DNA of 64,000 nt, taken from Aurelia coerulea (Eukaryota; Cnidaria; Scyphozoa; Semaeostomeae; Ulmaridae). The position numbers and the translations under genes are program-made. The DNA lies in assembly GCA_039566865.1 (NCBI GenBank), contig CM076949.1, positions 3,200,501 through 3,264,500 of the forward strand. Direction: 5' to 3'. Of this stretch, positions 40,301 to 50,300 are shown one piece after another (position 1 is the stretch's first letter; each line of letters starts with the position of its first letter). The notes under the pieces were generated by a model that was not told the DNA's origin, did no database searches, and saw only the letters and a program-made list of their open reading frames with translations.

Positions 40301-42050
40301 GGGATAAACTGGGACAGTAATTCCTTACCGAGACCCAAAACGTTTCTGCTTGGGAGGTTTAGTTGCTTCAGTTTTGATTATGTACGGGTCGTTTAGCCAA
40401 TGGTACACCTCATAGGGTGCAAAGGTGGCGAGCTAAGGGGGTTATAATTTGTTATGGGTTCTCGCGTCCCCGGGAAATTTATTGCAATAAATAACCTTAT
40501 TTTAGAAAAGGCCATCCTAATAGCAGATGAGATGAGTTAAGTAATTGGCCAATCGATTTTGAAGAACCTAACCCTAACCCATAGCTACATTCATGCCAAA
40601 ACTAGAAGGAAGCTTACGAGTAGAGTTAAAAGACGTCAACATTGGGTCCATTGATTGCAAAAAATGCTGAGTACATGAACATTAAAAATTGCTGCATACA
40701 GCTGTCGACAAATAAGGAATATTTAACCAATTAAATACGAGCAAAACGAGAAGAACGTTTTGACTTATACTACTTAGTTTAGCTTGAAATTCGTTGAAAT
40801 GGCATAGATTTCTATGCCAGTGAGGCCACAGCAAACAGATTTTGCATCTAAAATGCCCAGAATAGAGAAAGAGATTATTGTCATTGAAAAGGGCCCAACG
40901 GGTAATATCCCGGTTTCCCGGTGAGCCAATCCACCACTGATTCGTTTATTCGTCCATTTAATTCTATATTGATGCATTTTGATTACTTACAAGATATAGG
41001 CTAAGGGGCATCCATATTTTATGCTATTCAGCTCTCCTCTCCCTTGCACGCTCTTTGAATAGGAGAAATAGGTCAACGTTGTTTCTGCGTCAAGTGCTGG
41101 GACGCAGAAGAAGGGAAAACCTAATTGAGTACGCGACCCCTTATCATGACGCTCAAGTGGTGAGGCTTTAAGGGGGCTTTAATGACAAAAAGTACAATTC
41201 TTATTCGCACAGTTGTTGAAGTAAGTTTTATTTTCAGCAACAATTATTGCCTGGTTTCCCCGTGTGCGATATAGCATTCCGGCATGGCATGCTTTCCTTA
41301 GAACGGACCATTTAGCATGATCGGACCATTTACTATGATCGGACCTTTTACCATTATCGGACCATTTGCTATGATCGGACCAATGTAACAGATGGTACTT
41401 TCAACAAGGAAACTATGGTATGATGGCAGCATGGTAGCAAAAAAGAGGAAACAGATGGCCGTAATTTTCTGCAATGGAGATCTTCATCACTGATATTTTT
41501 ATTCATCGAGGGGACAGACTTCAAATTATTAAAACTGACCGAAGCTTCGATCTTCTTTAAATCCCTTCACAGCATTACCTCAAAATGAAGTAAACATGTT
41601 TTTCCTTCATCGCTGTTGTTTGTAAAATACCCAGCATGCACTTGTGAAAGCCACTGACGTGACTGTCGCCCTGTCTCAATAAAACATTGGGCAATGTATG
41701 CAACGTGAATTCTATGGATATGCCCATAAATGGAGAGTAAGAAAGTCTGCACACAAAATTAAAGCTATTGCATTTTAACGCCCATTCTTGGTCACGTCAG
41801 GGAATACCTCAGTCAAGCCCACGCACTGTACCATTTTTGGTTCTTCGCGTAGCTTAAGGGATAGATGCCATGGGGAGACCATATTTGGAACACCGCTGTT
41901 GTTACAGAATGTTCCAAAATCCAATAAATCGCGAGCAAATAGGCATTTGCACAAAGAAACAGCTTGGCTATAATTCCTTTACACGTAGCAACATGGATGT
42001 CACGCATGGAGTGGAGCACCTCTGCTGTTTACGGAATGCTCCGAAATCCC
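40301..42050. other. Intergenic, upstream of the peptide gene
   Basis: Contains four 18-bp tandem units CGGACCATTT-TATGAT at 41304-41381 and a reverse SINE-body fragment at about 41088-41175 ('tcatgacgctcaagtggtga'). No coding evidence in the small open frames. Confidence 0.5.
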
Positions 42051-42058
42051 ATAAAAGG
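41868..42058 (+). promoter_or_regulatory. Duplicated promoter block of the peptide gene, with TATA box
   Basis: Two similar blocks about 128 bp apart: 'acagaatgttccaaaatcca' ataaat (41904) and 'acggaatgctccgaaatccc' ataaaa (42031). The second ends in ATAAAAGG (42051-42058), a TATA-like box. GAATGTTC in the first resembles a heat-shock element half-site pair. This is inference from sequence only. Confidence 0.5.
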
Positions 42059-42079
42059 AGGGCCATTGGCCAGTTTTCT

Positions 42080-42126
42080 CGCAGAAGCCTCCTCTCGTGG
42101 AAGCAGAGCGTCGAAAGAGAGAAAAG
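42080..42126 (+). promoter_or_regulatory. Inferred non-coding 5' exon of the peptide gene
   Basis: Lies about 25-70 bp downstream of the TATA-like box and ends AAAAG before the strong donor GTAAGT (42127-42132). The exact transcription start is not known. Confidence 0.4.
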
Positions 42127-45100
42127 GTAAGTAAGTGTCTTGTTGATCTCTAAGTGAAGTTCTGTGTATAATGTTAGTTTCATTTTTTTCAGAACAGAGT
42201 TGGTTACTTTACTTTTTCCTTGGAGATATGGAACAGTTGGTACACTGTCACTCCAGTCAATTGACTGAGGTGTCATTTTCACGGCATGGTACGGACAGAA
42301 TTTGGTACACGTACAAGAACTATGACATCCCATAGCATTTCAGCGCCATTTACATTTCCAAATGTTTTTCGCAGCTTAGAGAGAGTGCTTTGTACAATGA
42401 CGCGCTTTTGGTAAACTGTAGATAGTTTAGCAGGCAGTGGCTAGAAGCAGGTCTTTAGACGGCGCTCAGAAAGTGACTGTCACATTTGAGAATAGAACAA
42501 ATTGTGAGGGGCAGAAACCTCCCGTTCTAACGAAAATTTTACACATTGTTTCGTGCCGGCAGAATTTGAAAACAGAACAAATCGCTACGGATAGACAACT
42601 CCCGTACTGTCTATCGAAAATGACACAAATTTTGCTAGCCGAATTTCAAAACGGTGGAATTTCAAAACGGTGGAATTTCAAAACGATACTCTAACCGGCA
42701 CAATTTGAAAAGGGCGTCGTGTAAACGCTCGAAAATGATGAAAACGAAAGCTTTATCGTGAAAAAATGCAGCCCTGTTGTCGTGGAGATTGAAAAGAGCT
42801 TGGTACCGTCATATTTTTTGCCGTTCTCAAGTTTTGCCAGTATTTTGTGAAGGCACTCTTAGTTGGTGTATATTTTTTCGTCACTCATTCTTTGAATTTC
42901 AGTTCTAGGCGTCTGAAGAGCTGTTTGCAAGATGAAGGTCCTTGCATTACTTTTGTTGATTGGTCTTTCTGGCATCGTGCTGTGCAAAGGTATGAAACAT
43001 TCTAGATGTATCTTTTCGTTAAGTCTGCATTCAGAAGTGGTTCCTACATTTTCTCGTGTAAGGCAATTACTACTTAAAGAAAACAATTTAGATTACATGC
43101 TTTGTGCAGCTAGTGCTTGAACCATCTTTCTATCTAGTTTTATTGCAATTTTCACAATTTTCACACAATTTTCCTTCAGGGTTGTTAAAATTGTTATTCT
43201 AAAAGGCGTGTTTTTACTGAGGGTCTCTGGGCTTTCACGGATTCCGGATTAGGCCAGTTTCAGCCCTCTGGTTTCGGGTTCTGTGTTTAAATTCCTATGT
43301 TTTCGAATTTTCGAAGTCATTCAGTCCGGTTAGTTAACTGAGATCGGGAAACCAGCTTTCAAATGCTTAAAACGATGTTTACAGGGAATGAAAATGAAAA
43401 AGTTGGACATAATCGAAGACTACTCATGAAAACTGAAGATTTTTGTTCAAAAATACAGTTGCAGGATTTGGTTTCTTTTGCCTTTGGGTTGTTGGGTTTT
43501 TGCTAACTTTGATCCAGGTTTGCCGGTTCTGACAGCCCCCCCCCCTAAAGCCCTCCTCTTTTGTAGACAAATCGACGCTCAGCAGATTCCGTAAGATGAG
43601 ATCGAAAGCGAAATACGAGTAGTTCTCGAATCTACCGGGTGTCCCAAAAAAAGTACTCCTGTTTAAAAAATCACCAAAGATCAATTGTCAAACCTTTGAA
43701 AAAATTTTCTTTTTGACTTGTTTTGTCAAGAACCCAAAATATCTATAGATGGTAAAATATTTGCTTTTGATACAGCAAGGTAGAAAAATTGCACGTTGAA
43801 AAACCTTATTTTGAGCTATAGTTTTCAAGCAAAATACTCAATCTTGCCTAAGAGTCGAAACTTTCAGATATTTTATGAGCATTGAAGTCTCCCGTGATAG
43901 TAAGAATTTCTCTCTGTCATTTATGACCAAACTAGAAGCTTTACATGCACAAAGAAATTGATCTGGCAATCACCAGTGCTTTTTTGCAGTATAATTCAAA
44001 ACCAGGTAGCCCTAAAAAGAGCTAAATTTGTTAATTTTCAAACCACTTACAATATTAGCTATGTGGGAAATAATTTGACCCTTGATCTACTTGACAAAGG
44101 AAGAAAATGGAAGATCGGTCTTGTAATCAAATTTTGGTGATTTTTCAAACAGGAGTACTTTTTGGGACACCCGGTATGTTCCTTTGTTTTCGTTTACAAT
44201 TCGTTACGGTCAGCTTCTAACTGACACTTTATTTCATAGTTGCAGAGGAGACTAGCACTGAAGTAAACGCGGCCACTACCGAGCAAAAGGAGCCAATTCA
44301 GGCTGTAGAGGAAGATGATGAAGAAGAGGAAGACCCTGAGGAGGAGGAGGAGCCAAGTGACGTAGAAGAGGCGGAAGACCAAGACCCAGCAGAAACAGAG
44401 GACAGCGATGAAGGTACGTGGAGAGTGGTATTGCCCTTTCTTGTTATCGCCAAATTACAATCATCACCCTTTCCATAGCCTGCGTGCAGTCTTTCTTTAG
44501 TGCAAAATTGAAAGAACGTTTCAATTTTACAAAAGTTTGACTTGATAACGGGCTTAGCTTGAAACGTCGTGTTTTAATCATACTTTGTTCAAAGTACAAT
44601 TTCTTTTATTTTAAATGTTTATATTAATAGATGTACAACACGACAAAACGCATACAAAAAGATTGTTGGTGCCTTTCTACTTTAAAACAGATAGCTCCTT
44701 CTTTTAGCATGGTTCACAATGACTTTTTGAGTCCAAAAAGTCGAAAAAAGTCTTTAATTCCGCCCCAAATTGCAACTAACTCTTTGTGTCTGAATTACCG
44801 ACATATTTTTGCTCATAATGTATCTATTCGAAGCATCCAGTGCGGATCTTTGTTTAAGATTATGTTAATTCCAGGCAAATAGAAACCATTTTTCAACCGA
44901 AAGATTTAACAACAAGCTGCAAAAAGGGAAGTTATTTCGATTTTTCAAAAAGAGTCTGAAAATGTGGTGCGTCCATAGTGTTTGGTTGTTGAGTTATATT
45001 CACAAACGATTTGTATCAAATTGTTCATATCAAACAGTAGATAGTTTGATTACATGCAAGCACATTTGCTCTGCCTTACCCCTCCTGTGAAACCAATTTT

Positions 45101-45900
45101 TATTGAATTTTTATGTGAACCTTATCTTCAGGAGCTGAGGCAGGTTCGATCTCCCTCCCCCTACCCCCCAACCTGCCTCCCCGGTGGGTGCAATTCAGTA
45201 GTAAAAGGAACACCACGCTCGTCCGTACCATTTCATAGGATACCCTTTCGTCTGACTTGCTAGTTGGCAAAAAGACCCCTTATCATGGAAAATGTTGATG
45301 GTAACCCCCCCTTAAAGGAGTATCACTGAGCCCTAAAGAAATCTGTATAGTAAAAAAACTGGTACTGAGGGAAAGGTTTGGGATTTTAGCACTTTCTTAC
45401 GATTTACTGATATCTCTTTATTGAAAACGGTAGACACCCATAAAACTTGGGATATCAAATTTGGGCCAGGTGAAATTGAATTTTATTCTAGGGTCCCGAG
45501 TCCACCAGCATTTAACTGTTTTGAGTTGGGATATTTTCTAAAGAAAAATACCCCGTTTTATCTGAGATTCTAGGTCCTAGAATTCTGCTTCAAATATACC
45601 CTTTTCTCCGCGAAATCATGGATGAGCATGGTGTCATGCTTTTATTAACATTGCAGCCACCGGGCCTGCCTCTAAAGCTGATGCTCGTACATTTTATACA
45701 TTTCAATTACAGGTGCAGACGCAAAGGCAGGTCGAGGATGGTTTAGAAGAAGGTATTACCGCAGAAGATCTTACCGCAGGAGATATTACCGCCGCAGGCG
45801 TGGCAAGAAAGACGCGAAGGCAGGTCCAGCATGGTTTAGAAGAAGGTATTACCGCAGAAGATCTTACCGCAGAAGATATTACCGCCGCAGAAGAGGTTGA
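42080..45900 (+). CDS. Secreted acidic-pro, Arg/Tyr-rich tandem peptide precursor (candidate antimicrobial peptide)
   Basis: Coding exons 42932-42989, 44240-44413, 45713-45900, plus an inferred 5' UTR exon ending at 42126 (donor GTAAGT) and an acceptor TTTCAG at 42902; 139 aa. Residues 1-18 are a signal peptide (MKVLALLLLIGLSGIVLC). Residues 19-77 form a strongly acidic pro-region (about 25 Asp/Glu in the last 35). Residues 78-139 hold two copies of a unit DAKAGxxWFRRRYYRRRSY..., each with 13 Arg and 5 Tyr in 22 residues and no acidic residue after the DAKAG lead. The first copy ends RRRRGKK, a dibasic site after Gly; the second ends in Gly before the stop. Both could give C-terminally amidated peptides. 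An acidic pro-part neutralising a cationic C-terminus is known from Hydra arminins and other antimicrobial precursors. I recognise no exact family. AATAAA at 46023-46028. An alternative is a matrix or polyanion-binding protein. Confidence 0.85.
42932..42989 (+). CDS. Peptide precursor exon with signal peptide
   Basis: 19 codons plus one base; 29 bp of 5' UTR in the same exon (42903-42931). Donor GTATGA. The longer open frame past 42989 is intron read-through. Confidence 0.85.
43635..44174. mobile_element. TA-flanked MITE with TIR CCGGGTGTCCCAAAAA
   Basis: 540 bp. Left end CCGGGTGTCCCAAAAAAAGT then actcctgttt; right end the inverse. TA at 43633-43634 and 44175-44176. Its right end is 64 bp from the acceptor of the acidic exon. 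Confidence 0.9.
44240..44413 (+). CDS. Peptide precursor acidic exon
   Basis: 174 bp, VAEETSTEVNAATTEQKEPI then Glu/Asp-rich to TEDSDE; acceptor TTCATAG, donor GTACGT, phase 1-1. Confidence 0.85.
44414..45712. other. Second coding intron of the peptide gene
   Basis: Contains 'agcctgcgtgcagtc' at 44478, a word shared with the hairpin at 51397. No further exon recognised. Confidence 0.4.
45713..45900 (+). CDS. Peptide precursor cationic exon (two tandem copies)
   Basis: 188 bp; acceptor ATTACAG; stop TGA 45898-45900. In phase with the acidic exon only in this frame; the open frame beginning MQTQRQVEDG is a frame-shifted shadow. The copy-to-copy period is 90 bp (30 codons). Confidence 0.87.
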
Positions 45901-46022
45901 ATAGAGATTGACTGGACTGACAGACTCCTACTTTGTTTTTATTAGTTTGGTAGCTACCGTTGTTACTTTTCATCCAGTATAAGCTTGTATACTCATCTAC
46001 GCTGCTGATTTACGCAAACGAA

Positions 46023-46028
46023 AATAAA
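46023..46028 (+). terminator. Polyadenylation signal of the peptide gene
   Basis: AATAAA 123 bp after the stop codon, followed by a T-rich stretch (gtgtgttttttctgtt). Confidence 0.65.
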
Positions 46029-46130
46029 ATGTGTGTTTTTTCTGTTACTGAGTCTTGTTTGGAAACTCGTAAGAAATTCCGAGTATTCATAATCTGATGA
46101 TTTTTAAAAATGTTCAGGTTCGTTTCAGCC

Positions 46131-47139
46131 ACTGGGGGTTCTTGACTAAATTTTGGGTAGGGGTCTGCCGCGAGCATATTCAAAATGGTACCATTGGCTA
46201 GACTAATTTTTAGGACAATGGTACCCTTGGCTAGACAGGGGCGGGCAAGTACTGTAAAATATTTGACCCCACGTTTGTCCAGGGCAGCCAGAGGAATTGG
46301 AAAAAATAACCGGTTCTTTTATCACATAGTACCACTTTCCTGCCCAAAACAACCAGTTGTCGGGACAAAGGTGAAATTTGAATATCGATCTTCCTATTCC
46401 ATCAGTTTGCCACAAAAATCAAGTTTTTTCTAGCCTCCTAACTAATCAAATCCTGAAACCTGTAAGCTGGTTCTCCCTTTGTCCGTCAAATAAACGCAGA
46501 AAAGACCAGTATTTCAAAGTTTCAAATAAGTGGTTCTACCTTTGTCCGCCAAATTTACGGAAAAAGATCAGAAATTCAAATTTTGTCCCCAAAGTGGTTC
46601 TACCTTTGTCCGACAAATTTCCGAAAAAGGGCTAGAATTTCAAATTTTTTACCAAAGCGGCCCTACCATACCATTGCTGGGCAACCGGTTTTTTGGGACA
46701 CTTGTACTCTCATATCTATATTTACCACTTGCTTGCTTTCGAAAACAGTAGTTGGTCGAAACTACCGGTTTTTGGAACACAAACATCGTCAGTGATACAT
46801 AATGTTAAAATTGTCCTCCAAATTGAAGAAAAATAACAACAGAAATTTGCCATCAAAAATGACCAGTTTTTGGGACAATAAAGGTGGTGCAAATTTTTTT
46901 CATGAAGAGCCGGTTTTCGGACAAAGGTGACCATGGTTCCCAGTGTGACATGTCCGCCCATGGCAAGACCAATTTTGACCGTTCCCTTAGACCAATATTA
47001 CCAAATATGATACCTTTTGCTAGACTGCACTAGACCAAAATTGCAAAAAAAGTATACCCTTGGCTAGACTAGAAGTCGGAAAAAGTATACCCTTGCTCGC
47101 GGCACATCCCCAGAACCATAGGAAGAACCCCCCGTGCTT
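46131..47139. mobile_element. hAT-like non-autonomous element with internal repeats
   Basis: 1,009 bp, flanked by TTTCAGCC at 46123-46130 and 47140-47147 (8 bp). Ends 'actgggggttctt' and, inverse, 'agcacggggggttctt'. 'ctgccgcgagcatattc' near the left pairs with 'cttgctcgcggca' near the right. The interior repeats 'ggttctacctttgtccg' and 'accggtttttggga' variants. Fills the gap between the peptide gene and VKOR. Confidence 0.85.
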
Positions 47140-47210
47140 TTTCAGCCCTTTGTAGCCTCTTCATGGAGCAGAGACACATAGAAGGGATCTCAGCTGTTCT
47201 GAAAAGCAAA

Positions 47211-47374
47211 ATGGCCGACTTTAATGCGCTTTTCCGATTTGTCACTTGCTTTCTGGGCATAGTGGTGTCACTCTACGCATTGTATGTCGAAATATCAAAG
47301 TTTGAAGACAACGAATTCAGGGCAATGTGTGATATCAGTGAAGCTGTGAGCTGTTCAAAGGTTTTCACATCCAA
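47211..47374 (+). CDS. VKOR exon 1
   Basis: MADFNALFRFVTCFLGIVVS to SKVFTS; donor GTGCGT. Confidence 0.9.
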
Positions 47375-50300
47375 GTGCGTATACTTCATTTAGGCCCAAT
47401 AATAGTGACCTGACCTTCAAGTTTGCTTTGTTTGTTTGTCCCGTTTCATGTGTGAAGAATGAGCACATTTTGTGATGGGTAGATTGTTACACTTTTGGAT
47501 ACTTAACTACCTGCCTTCCTCGTGTCCTTCCACTTCACTTCGGCAAATCTACCCGTATTTGTCAATGTGGGTTAGGCATGTTCCAGACAGACTGATAAGT
47601 TTGCAAAGTGCGCACGGAAGATGCGTGCATGGCTATTGTTTTAAAAAGAATAGTTCTATTGTTCTTCATTTGTTATACATGAAATTGTGCGCGGAAGATC
47701 TTCCGCACGCATGACAAAATTAGCAGTCTGGGGCATGTTGTACCTGAAATAGTGTGACCATTCCAGACTGCATTTTATGTCGTGCGCGCGGAAGATCTTC
47801 CGCGCGCATTTTTTTGCGCGCTTGAAATATTATGTTTCCACAGGCGCGCTTTTTGATGTGTTGGGGGCGGGCGTGCAAACACGTGCGCAGGATTAGAATC
47901 TTATACGTCCATTTATTGTCGAGCTTTGTTTTATTGAAATATTTGTTGCTTTAAATGGAATGGTCTGTGTTCTCTGCGCCGTATCTCTTTCTCTCTGATG
48001 CAACCGGCAAATAGCGACTGGTTACGATGGAATCTGGATTCATTCCGTGTTTATTTGAGTGATGAAACCCCACCGCAAGGAACAAAGCCAAAGGATTAGA
48101 TCGGGAGGAACGAAAGATAAATGCACGGCCTACCTGACTGCAGCTCACACAACGTCAAAGGGCATAATTTTGATACTTGTATTCACTTAACTTTTGATAT
48201 ATATAGATTCCCAATAAATGGAGGAATTGCATAGTGAATATTCCAATTAAATTGGTTGATTGGTTCATTTTCTACTGCAATATTTAGGCCAGGCCAGCGC
48301 TCAAAAGGCACAAATCGCGTGATCGATCGCTAACTTGTGCTTTGTTTCCCTGTAGGCATATTATCGAGGCGCGCGCATTTTCCTCTGTGCAGCCAGGTGC
48401 AGGGGCGCAACTACTGGCCTAAATTATCATCTTCCGCGCGCATTTTGCAAACAATGCAGTCTGGTGACCATTGAATTTAAGACTTTCGTTTGAAAATTTT
48501 AGTTCGTTAGAAAGCCATGATAATAAGGCTGGAAGAATTACTAATGGCAGCAAATTTTGAGCTTTTATCTGGCAACTTTGGCAAGCAGGTTTATGATGTA
48601 AACTAGCAAAAACAATAGTCAGGGAGTGCTGCTGCTGAACACTATGGGTTTACTCAGAAAATACTTTTGTCAACATATTCACAATTGTGGTCAATAGCAA
48701 CTTATCCACAGGCAATGCTTCGATGTAAGCATAAAGCATCCTCTATCTAAAGTCCTGAAATCATGAACCTTTAGAAATTGTAAAAGTTCCATGACAAATT
48801 GGTTTTTATATTGCCCTTCAATTTAGTCAATTCACCATACAAGCCAGACTGATAAGTTTGCAAAGTGCGCATGGAAGATGCGCGGCTGGCTGTACTTTCC
48901 TCGAGTACTTTCCAATCAATACAGGAAACAAGTGAGAATAAAGGCATATTCAAACCAATTTGATGATGGAAAAGTTTCATTTTTTTCAGATATGGGACAG
49001 GATTTGGCATCATTGCTCCAATATTTGGTGAAAGATCTGTATTGAATGTTCCAAACAGTTTATATGGAATAGCATTTTATCTTCTTACTATGGTCTTGGG
49101 TAAGTTGTTCACATGTGCTTGAGTTTTCCTCAAAACCATGAAATAATGTTTTTGAAAATTCAACTGTATATAATTACCTACGAAACAGTCAGGCAGTACT
49201 TTAGCAGTATTATGGACATACTTTTCAATTGTTTAGCAGTTCTCCAATAGTAGGATAAGCTGACCATATTTACCAAAACATGTTAATTAGCTCAGTGGCG
49301 GAAATTATTTACCAAAACATGCTAATTAGCTCAGTGGTGGAAATTCAGCTTTTTGAATGGGGGGCAAGCATCGTCAATTTTCAGAGTCAAGGAAATGCTT
49401 TTGTTTTCAGGTATTTTGCTGGAAGACCGGACATAAAATAGGGTCCTTAAATGTGCTAAGGGAATATGTATATCAGATTTCAAAACTACATATTTATATT
49501 CAGCAGTTGATAGAAAAAGGCAAGTATGTATCATGAAGGTAGGCCGGTCAGCTACGAGTACTCTGGGGGCTAAACCTTCAGGAAAATTTTTGATTACACA
49601 CCCTCTACTTTTGGTCCTTTTGCTTAGAATGCCTTTCATGATCCTATATTTGCCAGTCCCGAATTGCGATTTTGACAATTATGAAACATTTTCTTGTGGA
49701 GTACAATTATGTAACATTTTCTTGTGGAGTACAATTATGAAACATTTTCTTGTGGAGTACAATTATGAAACATTTTCTTGTGGAGTAACATTCTCCCAGG
49801 AACATTTTGAGTAAAAAAAATTGATTTTGGCTTGGGAGACCTCTTGGGTCCCTTGTTTGCCAGTGCCAAATTTGAATATTTGACGACATGAATGACCACT
49901 TCTCAACAAATTTTTGCACAAAGAGCCCTAATTCTGTCTTAGAACGCTTCTCGCAATCCAATTTTTGCCTGTCCCCAACGTGGAAACTTTGAAAATTTGC
50001 TGATAGTTTGTCTCAAGTTTGTGTCCAGGAAAATTTTGAGAAGTCCAACCTTTACATTGGCTTAGAATGCCTCTCCCAATCGCATTCCATCGGGATTCCA
50101 TCCAACATCTCGTAGAAATATTGCTGCTCTTGGACCTATACCTAACAACTTTCTTCTCGTTTTTGAAATAAATGAGAGTGAATGGGAACTTTATAATATG
50201 CTTTTGAGCTTGTGAATTTTGTTTGCTCTTTCCACATAAAAACTCGTCTACTTCTTGATGGTTACTCGTTCGTTGCACTTTCGATCCCTCGTACGTTTCC

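Noticed and set aside
40048..40320. Ser-Phe-Val-Arg repeat proteins
   Set aside because: Pure translation of a TTCG/ATTC microsatellite.
40564..40580. Telomere-like cctaaccctaaccc
   Set aside because: Only about two units in ordinary intergenic sequence; no evidence of a telomere or interstitial array.
45713..45904. Open frame MQTQRQVEDG... with tandem acidic repeats
   Set aside because: It is the frame-shifted reading of the Arg/Tyr-rich exon. Splice phase from the acidic exon, signal peptide and stop all fit the other frame.
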